Shown here: positions 1 through 10,099 of the stretch, one piece after another
Position numbering within the stretch: the stretch's first letter is position 1
Layout of the letters: each line of letters opens with the position of its first letter
Source: Pyrenophora tritici-repentis
Taxonomy: Eukaryota; Ascomycota; Dothideomycetes; Pleosporales; Pleosporaceae
NCBI RefSeq assembly: GCF_003171515.1
Contig: NC_089394.1
Span: 2,914,001-2,978,000, forward strand
Length of the DNA stretch: 64,000 nt
Reading direction: 5' to 3'
Notes under the pieces: model-generated
What the model was told of the DNA's origin: nothing
Databases searched by the model: none
The model's input: only the letters and a program-made list of their open reading frames with translations
Made by a program: the position numbers and the translations under genes

Positions 1-443
1 TGGCATTGTTGCAAGTTAATCCCCGCGAACCAGATGCCCTCGCTTCGCCGGCATCTGCCTTCTCCATAGTCGGCAGCGAAGCGAGCACAGCCACATCGAC
101 AGGACTGGGACACACTTTTGCTGCCAGCTGCCGCTTGCTGTTTGCTGTTGGTTGACCCACTTGGGATGGGTGTGTGACGGATCTTTTCTTTTTTAGGGTT
201 GGTTTGGGAAGAGCGGTTTGTAATGTACGTATGGTAATGTTTGTAATTTAATCTTCTACGATACCTATTCCAAAATACAGTTAAAAAGACCGTTAAATCT
301 CGAGTTATATAGAAATGTAGTATATAATTAAAGGCGTATGTGGGTATTATAGAGTCGTGCCTATGCACCATCAGTCCGATTTTTTTCTTGTCCTCGACAT
401 CGCAAAACTCATCGTCGCCGCCGCATGGCCTCCCGCATTCTTA
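1..443. other. Gene-free left edge of window
   Basis: No open frame here resembles a known protein. The stretch from about 185 to 345 is T- and A-rich. It lies downstream of the decayed HET-VCBS gene, so part of it may be the old 3' untranslated region. An imperfect GATGCC/GGCATC palindrome sits near 33-55; I attach no function to it. Confidence 0.5.
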
Positions 444-2050
444 TCAGTCCGTTTGACTGATAACATGCACTTCTGTAGTATTAGTCCTCGTGGACGTCTT
501 CTTAAACGCAATCAGGTCAGGCCTCCCAACATCAGTCCAATCCGCCACGGCAAATTCATACAAGCCGTTGTTCAGGAATAGCGGCGTTTCTGCACGCAAG
601 ATGAAATCCTTGTACTTTGATGCGCCTGATAGCACGTGTACTTCGGCGCATCGACTCCTGGTCCCGCTCTTCTTGACGGCTACTATATCTGGGCGTCCGT
701 CTCCGTTTCAGTCAGTGACGAGGAAGTCAAAGTCGGCATTTGCTGTATCCAGGTTAATTTCGGCGTGGAGGATGATGGACTGGAAGTTATCGTTGCCGCG
801 CAGGACGTAGACTTCAGGCGGGTTTGATTCTTTGTTGATGGCAAACAAGTCGGACTGCTCGCCAGTGGCCCATTTTCCCATGCCGAATGTCCACGTGTTA
901 TCCGTCTGTTCAAGTTTCTTACCAGTCTGCAGCAGGATATGTTGGAAATTTGAAGCTCCAGAGAGTATGTAGACTTCAGTACTGTTTGTGGTCGTGTGGG
1001 ATTTCTTGATGACGACAAGATCTAGTGTGTCGTCACCATTCCAGTCTGTGAGAGTGAAATCCAATTGTTTGGTCCAGCTGAGCAAGGGCGTAAAGTCTGT
1101 TGTTGCGATTCGGAGAAGGAAGATTTGGCAATTTCCAGCTCCATGAACGACGTTGACTTCGATATTCTCATCGCGGGTACCCGTCTCGCTTACCGCGATT
1201 AAGTCTGGCGGCCCTTCTTTACTTGAGTCACCCATGACGAGACTGAATTGGTTGCCTGCCTCTTGCAGCATTGTGCCGATCTGCAAGACGAACTTGAAGT
1301 GGTTACGTTTGAGGACAATTTCTTCTAGTCTGTGGCCTCGGCCATTTCCTTGGAGTCTCCTTATCTTTCTGCGTAGTCGATCGACAGCCTTTTCCTTGCC
1401 TTCTCCGTATAGAAGTGTCATTTCAATGTCGAAAATGCCCATTATAGAGTAGGCCATATCCTCGCCTCGTTTTGTCTCGCGTCCCTGTACCCAACGCATA
1501 CGTTCGTCAATACTGAATTGCGACAAAGTTCTTTCCTGGAGCTGGAGAGCTTCAGTAGGTATGCGAGTGATTTTGGCGATTTCCTGCGCACGGGATGATT
1601 TGCTCCCAAGCCATTTGCCGTCTGCAGAATAGAATTCGACGCATTTCGGAGCAATGAGCTCTTGGAGTGTCCATTCTCTTTTAAACCATCTGCTCGCTCG
1701 GCTGAGCTGTCAACCGACACATCAGTCAGGTATACATAACATTTCGTCGAGTCCCGGTACCATTTGAACATGCTGATGATCGCCTCCTGAAGCTCTGTGC
1801 TGCTGTCTTTGTTGATACAACAAGTATCAATCCAAAAGTAGTACAGCTTGTGAAGTGCAGCTTGCTCTGCACAGAATTGAAGTTTTCTATAGCCAATCTT
1901 GGTTGTCCCTGTTCCTTTAGTTATGTCATCGAAGGTGACTTCGTCCTTGTCTTCTCCCCAGGTGTGTGACAGGATCGCATACTCTGGCATCTCATCAAAA
2001 CACTCGACACGCTATAAGGTGCCATCGCTTTTCCGCTGCAAAAGATGCAT
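444..2050 (-). pseudogene. HET-domain protein with C-terminal VCBS/FG-GAP-like repeats, decayed
   Basis: HET proteins trigger fungal self/non-self incompatibility and cell death. The ancestral start is best placed at 2050, where the usual HET opening MHLLQRKSDG can be read. It is followed by an in-frame TAG at 2012-2014, then the classic PEYAILSHTWGED and the FWIDTCCIN block. Near 1695-1715 the frame shifts, and the next conserved block (SRWFKREWTLQELIAP) continues in another frame through RMRWVQGRETKRGEDMAYSI. After about residue 280 there are repeated units of about 46-50 residues of the form DWNGD..DLVVIKK..TEVYILSGAS, like FG-GAP/VCBS beta-propeller blades. A TGA at 708-710 falls exactly where sister repeats have Trp (TDWNGD), after which the repeat reads on to a stop at 444. 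Homology is clear. Three independent lesions argue for a pseudogene rather than introns; sequencing error cannot be excluded for any single one. Confidence 0.82.
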
Positions 2051-2937
2051 TAGTGCTGTAGTCGCAGCAAAGGTAGTCTGACAGAAATTTGGAGTGATTG
2101 GGGTAAATGAGATTCAGAGGTGACAAGGTCGCGGCTGCCCAATTCATGCTGGAGACATAAGCAGAGCAGGACCACGCCACTGACTGGCATGGTGTGGGGG
2201 CCATTTTAATCAAAACAGCATCTCATACAAGAAAAGGTGAGAATGATGGGGGCCATGCGGCAACGGCGGGACATGCTTATGTGTGGTCAAGTGAACCCTG
2301 TGGGATTGGAGTGCGACAGTTCACATGTGCTTGTCAAATGATGATACAGAAGGCCAGAGGACCAAAATTGGTTGGATATGTACATCCTTTTCGAGGTTTC
2401 TGGGGTTGGTATGATACAGCAAATGATGACGCTGTAAGAAACAACAATGGTCGCAAAGCGGATATAATACCTCGGAGACTAGATGTGCCGATGGGCGCTA
2501 AGCTGTGGGCAGGAACAACAGGATGGAAGGAAGGTGCCGTCAACATGCGATTTGCTCAAAAGTGCGATGCGAGCTGTGGCTAGTGAGGGGCGAATCTGCG
2601 GCCTCGTAACCTCATAACCAGCTGACAAGACCCTGATCTGCACGCCAAAACACCAATTGTGGTAAGCAGGCCGGTGGGCTATGGCGACGATCCTTGTGAA
2701 TCGCCACTTTGCTGGACTTGTCTCTTTCACAACGAATTACGAGCATGAACTGCCTGCAACATTGAACATGGGTGTAAACAAGACAAAAACTATGGCCACC
2801 GCTGCTGCTGGGCGCTGGTCCTGGATTACTACTGCCAGACATGAAGCGCTGACACTAATCGTTACGAAAACCACGCCCGCTGTTTGCGATTTTATTATTA
2901 TCACTGCTTTTCTTTATAAACACTCGCTCGCGCATAC
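2051..2937. other. Intergenic, divergent promoters
   Basis: The interval lies between the HET pseudogene start and the start of the membrane protein at 2938. Only short overlapping open frames occur, with no recognisable domain. A TATA-like TTTATAA lies at about 2913-2919, close upstream of the 2938 start codon. Confidence 0.5.
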
Positions 2938-4875
2938 ATGCTTTCGTTAAGAGGATGGAATTGGCTGGTTCTTGGAAGTGTGGTGGGATTGGCATACAGT
3001 GCCGCGTTGCCCATGCCTGCTATTACGCCAGCACCACGACCGGCCGAAGTCCATGTCCGCTCGCTACAACATAGACAAGATCCGGATGCGTAAGACATGG
3101 TCAATTAGACTACACAAGAGCATTGCTAACGTTGGCGTAGACTTGACATTTTACAGGTGCTCATCACAGCACTACCACTTTCGCTACGTCAAATCGCTGC
3201 CACAAATATACCCGCCGTTTCGAGCATATTATGGTCCGAGTTTCTGGACGACAAGAGACCTCAGTGGTTCCAAGAGTTACCATACGATATCCAGAGTTAT
3301 TTCATACGTGAATTTGGACCGGCGACGGCAGCACCACCAGCTAGCGGAACATTGCCGACTGGAGTTACTGCGTCAGTAACGGGACCACCGACCGAGACGA
3401 GCGCTTTACAATCATCCTCATTATCGGGGTCAGAACAGGTTACGACATCTACACCTACAGCACTTAGCAGCTCATCTATTGAGACGTCGAGTTTAGCTTC
3501 TTCGGATTCTTCGACTTTGCTGTCGATTAGTGCTTCCTCTGCGACTAGTCTTTCCGCATCAATCTCCTCGACATTGAGCTCATCTGCGATTCCAACTACG
3601 ACTGCAGATCCTATAGCTCCTGAATTCAGCGATTCTGGTCTGACGAGACGCGAAAAGGTTGCAATCGGTGTTGGCGTGCCGCTAGCACTACTTGTTGTCG
3701 CGGTACTGTTATTCAGCTGTTGTTTCTTGCTACGCCGGAAAAGAAGAAGGGCAATTGAAGGCAGCCAACCTCCTTCATCGCCAGGATTTATCCCACACTT
3801 CTCATTTCAAGATCGAGGCTTGAGTCGGGAGCGTCTAGAACACCGAGCTCCATTGAACCCTTCGTACCATCAAAGCCGATTTGTAGAAGACACAAACTGG
3901 GAAGATGAAGGTTATGACCCAGTAACAGCCTATCAAGGTCACACAATACCCCCAGCAGCAGCGCCAACTCCATCGCAAGCATACGCCATAGCTGAAGAAG
4001 GACGACACGATTCTTACCAAGGAAACTCGGTACCTGCAGTAGCACCACAGATGGGAATGCAGGACAACCACCGTCCCATACTCGCCCCAGCCCTCTACCA
4101 CAGCCACTCGTCCAACCGCGCCCGTGGCCGCCGAACAAGCTACACAAGTCTACACTCGGTTGCTGAAGTCACAGAGCCCGAGTCAGAAACCGCGATTGAA
4201 TCCCCCGTCCTAGGCCGCCACAACCTACCCCCACTCAACACGAGAATCGGATCCTCTTCTAGAAAACCAATTGGAGCCACACCCACTTCAGCAAGAAGCA
4301 TAAAACGCAAACCCGTTCCCATCAGTCCAGCCGCAGACATGGCATCTCGCAGCCTCCTGCGCCCACCACTCGCACGCAACGCAGATGACCATAGTGGAAG
4401 TAGTTCCTCAGGCCTCGTACTATCCAGTCTATCAAGTTACAAATCAAGTTCTTCAAACGGTGGGTATCACGCTTCACCCTATAATTCCTCCGGTGGAGAA
4501 GACGACGAAGACACTGCTGCGATCCAGCACAATCAGCCCCAATACAGCCATACTCCACAACCACAACCACAAGCGCCAACGACGACAATTAATCCCTTCA
4601 CAAACTCCAACGCTGGCTACAAGTACCTAGAAGACTACGGCCCAGAGTACTCGCATGACGGGTACAATAACTACAGCGACGGCGATGATGGAGCGTATGG
4701 TGGACATGTGAGCTTGGATCGGTATGGGGATCCGGGGAGTCCGCGTGAGATGGGGAGTAGTAGTAAGAGTGGGAAGACGGAGTGGCCGTTGAGGAATATG
4801 ATGGGTGGGGGGAGTGGGAGGGAGAAGGCGAGAGTGAGGAGTCCTGTGTGGGATCGGGTTTATGAGAGGGTTTGA
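2938..4875 (+). CDS. Signal-peptide, Ser/Thr-rich single-pass membrane protein
   Basis: Predicted exons are 2938-3089 and 3141-4875, joined across a 51 bp GTAAGA...GTAG intron. Joining puts a secretion signal (MLSLRGWNWLVLGSVVGLAY) on the long second exon. A short folded segment (WSEFLDDKRPQWFQELPYDI) comes next, then a long Ser/Thr-rich stalk likely to be O-glycosylated, then one transmembrane helix (VAIGVGVPLALLVVAVLLF) with a basic stop-transfer (RRKRRR). The cytoplasmic tail of about 380 residues is disordered and rich in Pro, Ser, Gly and Tyr. This is the general plan of fungal wall-stress sensors (Wsc/Mid2-like), but no WSC cysteine domain is visible. I do not recognise an exact family. 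The acceptor at 3140 is chosen because the later CAG at 3154-3156 breaks the frame. Confidence 0.82.
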
Positions 4876-5392
4876 GATGGGGGATTTTCCTTTGTTGTAC
4901 ATGAACTGCACGGCTATGATGCTGCATTGGAGTTTTGGGAGGGCCTTTCGGTTACGATGATATCCATTCCTTTTGGTAAGTCGGGGTTATGACGGTGGGG
5001 TTTGGTATATAGCGCTGGGCTTTTGCGCGAGGATTTTGTTGGATATACCCTCCTTTCACACATGTACATATACAGCTTAACTATGATCGAGCTTGAGATA
5101 ACAATAGCAAAACAAAAACACATTTCAAACCTGACTTGTCACATTGTTCTTGAAGCATGCTGAGCGCAGGTTAAACATGGACATGTCTTGCAAATAGCGA
5201 TGAATGTACGACAATATGCATGTCCGCTAAAACTTCCGAGTAGTTTACAAGACGTCTCCGCATATACAGTCAGTCTGCACTGCAAACTGTTCCTTGCCCG
5301 TAGACGCATTCACACTCATGCCACGTCGATGAAAACACGAATCGCTAGGCACCACAGTCGTTACAAAACCCCTCTCCCATACTACCCCTCTC
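4876..5392. other. Convergent 3' intergenic region
   Basis: The region lies between the stop codons of the membrane protein (plus strand) and V-ATPase subunit E (minus strand). It should hold the two 3' untranslated regions. I see no further gene. Confidence 0.6.
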
Positions 5393-6195
5393 TTAGTCGT
5401 GGAACTTTCTGTTCTCATTCTCGCCAAATAGCGTAACTCGGATGGAGGGTAGGGCCTGGGATTCGAGCAGCTTCAATCGTTCTTGTAGCGTGTTGTTGAT
5501 GTCAATGCGGCCGTTTGTGCCGACAATGATGGCGCCTCCAGCACTAGGTTTAATGTTAGCTATGGCCCATACAACTACGAGAGTCCACTTACGATCCCTC
5601 TGGCAGCGGGTCGCTCTCGTCAATAGTGATTGAGACATCCTTTCCAATCTGCTTCTTGTACTCGGTCTGGGCCTCTTCGATGGCCTTCTTGGTGAGGTCA
5701 TTATCCGCCTTGCGCACCTTGACCTGCAGCTTATCCTCATTAAGAGCATATGCACCCTCGAGGATCAAGGCCTTCATGATACCCTGGTACTTGCTCTGAT
5801 CCTTTGACACGTCGGCCAGCTTCTTCTCGGCGTCCTCGAACAGGCGGTTGAGCAGCTCCTGGCGGGCGGACAGGATGCGTAATCTGCTCTTGTTGGAGAC
5901 GGTGGAGCGGGTGATTTGCTGCGACATGCTCGCCTGCTTGAACTTCTTCTCGTACGACGAGTCGATGGACGCCTGCTCCTGGCGCACGAGCTTGGACTTT
6001 TCGATTGCAAACTCCTCGTCGGCTTTGAGCCGGATCTCGTTTGCCTTTTCCATGGCTTCCTGCCGGATAAAGGCCGTCATCTTCTTGAGCTCGCCGGCGA
6101 CCTGTGCCATGGGGGATTAGCTGCGACTGCCGTGCATGAAGCGGGAGCTTGCGCATTCCTACCTGGTCGTCGGAGAGGGCGTGGACTTGCGACAT
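5393..6195 (-). CDS. VMA4: V-type H+-ATPase subunit E
   Basis: Subunit E forms, with subunit G, the peripheral stalks of the vacuolar proton pump, holding the V1 catalytic head to Vo on vacuolar and endosomal membranes. Exons are 6163-6195, 5593-6101 and 5393-5543, with introns of 61 bp and 49 bp. The short first exon encodes MSQVHALSDDQ and joins in phase to VAGELKKMTAFIRQEAMEKA. The N-terminal half is a long charged helix, as expected for the stalk. The C-terminal head contains the conserved GGAIIVGTNGRIDINNTLQ region. The spliced length is 230 residues, close to yeast Vma4 (233). An ATG at 6110 inside intron 1 could be mistaken for the start, but it would lose the conserved first residues. 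Confidence 0.95.
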
Positions 6196-6801
6196 GATGG
6201 CGGTGGGTGGCCGGATTACTGAGGAGTCGAGTATACGGTGTTGTGGTGTTTGGTGGGGGTGGAATATACGGGCGGTTGTTGAAGTGCGAAGCTATGGCTA
6301 TGGGCAGTGACGAGCTTGGGTTGATGTTCACGCAGCTCGAGCAGGGGCCCCAGATGCCCGCTGCCCGCCGCCATGACACCTAGGCATAGGTACGTACCTA
6401 GGTCCCTCCTAGCTACTCAACCGCTCTAGCGCGTATTACTGCTGATACTTGCGGCATTCTTACATGATATCACATGCGGTATATGTCCTATCTTGGTTGT
6501 GTAGTATTTACGCCAAATTACCCATCTTGCACCCTCCTCGCGTAGTTGCTGCTCCCTCGCTGCTCAACTACATCATCAGTCGGCTGATCCTTGCCACGGA
6601 CGTCGGCTAGCCTTCCAACCGTCCAGTCTCGTGCACTTCACCGACTCAGACTGGCGTTTCGCGACTTCCACGCCTGCGCTGGCTTCTCCGACCACCTGCA
6701 TCTTTTGCCCTCCAACCCCTCTGTATCCGCCCACGCACAACATGCGCTTGTTGTCGAGGTAGCCATACGCCCAGTGCTGCCATAACAGCCGCCACGCAAC
6801 C
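6196..6801. promoter_or_regulatory. Divergent promoter region, VMA4 / NIPA-like transporter
   Basis: About 600 bp separate the minus-strand subunit E start (6195) from the plus-strand transporter start (6802). It contains CCTAGGTA-type near-repeats around 6378-6405 (acctaggcataggtacgtacctaggt), which form a partial palindrome. No coding sequence is supported. Confidence 0.45.
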
Positions 6802-8628
6802 ATGGTGGAACTCTCGGGAGGCGCGAGCGTTGCTGTGAGTGTACCAGGTCCCGTGGCCATCGGGGAAATACATGACTAATATTTGTATCTGTAGCTGGGA
6901 GTAATGGTCGGCCTCGCCTCCACCAGTATTCAGAGTGTTGGCCTCACGCTGCAGAGAAAGTCGCATCTCCTCGAGGAAGAGAAAGACGACGACGACGATA
7001 GACGGCCACCCTACAAGCGACGAAGATGGCAGGTACGCTGGAACCATGCGCACACCGTGACCAGGACTACTCGCTGATTCACACAGCTGGGCATGCTCAT
7101 GTTCGTCGTGGCCAACATTGTCGGCAGCACCATTCAGATCACCACACTCCCTCTCCCCGTCCTATCCACTCTCCAGGCGTCCGGCCTCGTCTTCAACTCG
7201 ATATGCGCCTCCATCATCCTCAGCGAACCCTTTACCCAATATTCCTTGATCGGCACAATGCTCGTCGCAATCGGCGCATTGCTAATCGCTCTCTTTGGCG
7301 CCATCGCCGAGCCGTCGCATAATCTAGATCAACTACTGGTACTGTTGGGACGGAAGCACTTTCTCGTGTGGATGATCATGACGGGTGTTGCAGTAGTCCT
7401 CTTGCTTTTCGCTACCTGGCTGCTAAAACACATGTACCCTCGCACCACTCCCCGATTACGCCTGGTCCGCGGCATGTTCTTTGGTTGCATCAGTGGCATA
7501 CTTTCTGCCCATTCGCTCCTTATCGCCAAAAGCGCCGTCGAGTTGCTAGTACGGACCATTGTCGATCGCCACAACGAGTTCAACCGCTGGCAATCGTGGA
7601 TGATTCTGATTGGATTGGTCGTCTTCGCCTTGACCCAGCTATACTACATGCACTGTGGACTGAAGCTTTGCAGCACAAGTGTCCTCTATCCTTTGGTATT
7701 CTGTATATACAACATCATTGCCATCATAGACGGCTTGATTTATTTTAACCAGGGTGATAGGCTGTCGAGTCTACATGCCGGTCTCATCGCGCTCGGGACT
7801 GTGATTCTTTTGGCTGGTGTTGTCTGCTTGAGCTGGCGACTTGAAGACAATGAGGAAGAACCCACATCACCAGTGGCGAGCAAGCACGGCAGGGTTCAAT
7901 TACCTCAGACGGCCCTTCAACCTGGCCTTGGCCTCGCGCATAGCCACAGTGTGGACGAACCGGCATCACCATTGGATCGTGACGAGGAAGCGTCAGCTGG
8001 CCAGAAGCCCCTCGACGAAAGAACACCACTGTTAGCCAAAACACCCAGGGGTTCTGCATTGAGTTTGGTCAACGCGAAGAAGCGAGCGATGGAAGCGGGC
8101 GGGCAAAAGAGCCCACAACTAAACACACCCCGCAAATCTTCGAGACGACGAAGGATGACTCTGACCCTCTCGGAGGAAACGAACGAGATTTGGGACGAGC
8201 TCAACGATAGAGAGACTCTACCCTCGCCTGCCAGACAATCTGTAGATCTGGAACGAAGACCACGATCCGGAACATTACCACCACGAAGAAACAACGCCCA
8301 ATCTGCCTGGCTCAACCACATGCGTCGACGATCCTGGTTCGAAGGACTCGGAAGCCGACAAGGCAGAAGTGTCTCACAAGGGAAACTGCCCGCCGACAGC
8401 AGCCCATTACTCCTCAACCACCCCGATCCCGATGACGGCGACACCTCCGATGCAGACATTATGGAATCTTCGTCGCGAAGAAATACATGGGGATACGGCA
8501 GCGGCCAGGCAGACAAAAGCCAAGAAGCACTTGGCGACTGGTTCAAGCTGAAATGGTGGCGCAAGAAATGGAGAGAAGACGAGGAGCATGATGGACGAGA
8601 TGAAGATGATCAGGAACGACGGACATGA
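6802..8628 (+). CDS. NIPA-type magnesium transporter (DUF803 family)
   Basis: Three exons are supported: 6802-6834, 6895-7032 and 7087-8628, all in phase 0, giving 570 residues. The N-terminus MVELSGGASVALGVMVGLAS starts the first helix. The family-typical SIQSVGLTLQRKSH follows, then a charged loop with an EEEKDDDDD run, and then LGMLMFVVANIVGSTIQITT. About nine hydrophobic helices occupy residues 10-330. LVVFALTQLYYMHCGLKLCS and VLYPLVFCIYNIIAIIDGLI match the NIPA/DMT-superfamily pattern. Members move Mg2+ across plasma or endomembranes. The last 240 residues are hydrophilic, Ser/Arg-rich and probably cytosolic, longer than in animal NIPA proteins and typical of filamentous fungi. The family call is firm; the substrate is inferred from the family. 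Confidence 0.88.
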
Positions 8629-8933
8629 TATTTCAACCTGCATTACTCCCAGCGGATTGGGGTTTCCTTTTTGTTTCGCTCTCCTAGCAATTTGAATTAT
8701 ACCACAAAGACTTAGAATGTAATACCCCATTGTTCTGATATGATTTAGTCGATTCTACCACATACAGTGTGGAGAATAAAGAAAGAAAATATTTACTAAA
8801 CACCCCAAAACCCATACTCACAAAAATCCACATCTATCTAGATCCAACCTCGTCACCACATCTGCACCTGCACAAAACCGGTAAACATTTCCCCTCACGT
8901 GAAAACCTCTCGATAAGCAACATTGAAAACACA

Positions 8934-8955
8934 CCCACCCCACCCCACCCCACCC
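8934..8955 (-). repeat. Canonical G-quadruplex motif (minus strand G-runs)
   Basis: Five runs of three or four C on the plus strand (8934-8936, 8938-8941, 8943-8946, 8948-8951, 8953-8955) are each separated by one A. The minus strand therefore has five G-runs with single-T loops, the most stable quadruplex class. The motif lies about 300 bp past the transporter stop codon. Confidence 0.8.
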
Positions 8956-9307
8956 AATCACATCTTCAGCCCCGCCCCCACCTTTCTCCCCGAAAACGGA
9001 AAATAGTCTTTGGCGAGACAGCAGGTACCACAGGGGAGGCAGGCAAATAATCGGAAGCTTAGTGATGGGATGGTGGGTCCAGTGAGGTGGTTTCGGAGAT
9101 GCAGGTATGCAGAGGGTGCAGTGCCAAGAGGCTGGATAAGGTATGTGAGTCCCTGGGGGTGTTGGTGATTGGAGGGGTTGGGAGGGAGTGGGGACGGGGA
9201 GGGGAGCTGGGAGGTTTGGATTAGGGTTTGTGGGTAGGTTAGGGTAGGGTAGGGGAGAGGATAGGCTGGGTGGATAGGCGGTTGGGTTGGTTAGATATGT
9301 ATGGGAG

Positions 9308-9314
9308 TATATAA
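9308..9314 (+). promoter_or_regulatory. TATA box of the cupin gene
   Basis: TATATAA stands 248 bp upstream of the ATG at 9562, just after a G-rich tract. The distance fits a leader of about 200 nt, possibly with an intron between about 9399 and 9465. The call is from sequence consensus only. Confidence 0.5.
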
Positions 9315-9561
9315 GTACCGAGTCCCGTTTTCTTGACCTCTTCTCTGAATCCGTTGGAAGAATACCCCGTGTTCACATATATACACAAGAGAAGAAGGGT
9401 ATGTTTGGGATACATCGAAGCTGAGGATAATAAGCTACAGTTTTGTTAACGTGTGTGTCTAGTTATCGTGTAAATACATAACAGCCTCTACCTACTATAC
9501 CATCACCACAACCACCCCACAACCACAAACCAGAAGCAAAAACACTCTCCCAAATCTCAAA

Positions 9562-10099
9562 ATGCCAGCAATGCAATATTTCGAAAAGGCGCAAACAACG
9601 TTTAACCCCCCACTCATCGCAAACGAAAACGCGTATCTGGGCGATGTAGTCTCGTCGTACGTCCCCAGCGTCTCCGCGCCCCTCTTTCTCCTAAAACTCA
9701 ACAACCAAGCAACCAACCCCCAGAAGAAGAAAAAGCAAGAACCTTTACTAACCAGACCGCAACAACAAACAGCGAATCCACTGACCCCGAAAAGCCCATA
9801 AGCGGTGGTTTCTACCGTCTGGAAAAGGGAACACCACTCGTGTACACGTACACGTATGATGAGATTAAGATTATAGTTGATGGACATTTTTACATCAGCG
9901 GTATGTTTGATGGAGAGAAGTAATGTGAAAAAGATAGACAGGGAAGGACTAACAAGGATTTTTAGATGAGACGGGCAAGGAAGTAAAAGCGGAAAAGGGT
10001 GATGTCTTCTTCTTTCCAAAGGGGAGTAAGATTACCTTCAAGACGGATGATTTTGGCTTGGGGTTTTTTGTTGGGCAGAGGAAGAAGGATGGGGCGTAG
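9562..10099 (+). CDS. EutQ-like small cupin protein
   Basis: Predicted exons are 9562-9656, 9773-9900 and 9966-10099, giving 118 residues. Intron 1 (116 bp) has a strong GTACGT donor and a perfect TACTAAC branch site about 20 nt before its AG. Intron 2 (65 bp) has GTATGT, CTAAC and TTTAG. The joined protein reads DVVSSSESTDPEKPISGGFY, then a single cupin barrel with VYTYTYDEIKIIVDGHFYIS and KGDVFFFPKGSKITF. This matches the fungal cupins annotated as ethanolamine-utilisation EutQ-like. The canonical metal-binding histidines of cupins are not evident (the first motif has E and D instead), as is common in this subgroup. Its substrate is unknown; a cytosolic location is inferred from lack of a signal peptide. 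Confidence 0.83.

Larger units (their letters stand above)
8629..9561. other. Intergenic with C-run and G-run tracts and a 5' leader
   Basis: No protein is supported. On the plus strand 8934-8955 is five C-runs separated by single A residues, so the minus strand is a canonical G-quadruplex motif. From about 9150 to 9290 the plus strand is G-rich with several TTAGGG-like words. A TATA box lies at 9308-9314. A GTATGT near 9399 and a TCTAG near 9465 could bound an intron in the 5' leader of the cupin gene. Confidence 0.55.

Noticed and set aside
444..1990. Introns hiding the HET gene lesions
   Set aside because: The conserved blocks on each side of the lesions are almost adjacent, leaving no room for introns of usual size.
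708..2014. Repeat-induced point mutation as the cause of the HET gene lesions
   Set aside because: One lesion is a frameshift, and TGG to TGA at 708-710 would not be a change in the favoured CpA context. The surrounding DNA is not strongly AT-skewed.
9220..9260. Interstitial telomere repeat
   Set aside because: TTAGGG-like words occur but are irregular and few, within a generally G-rich tract.
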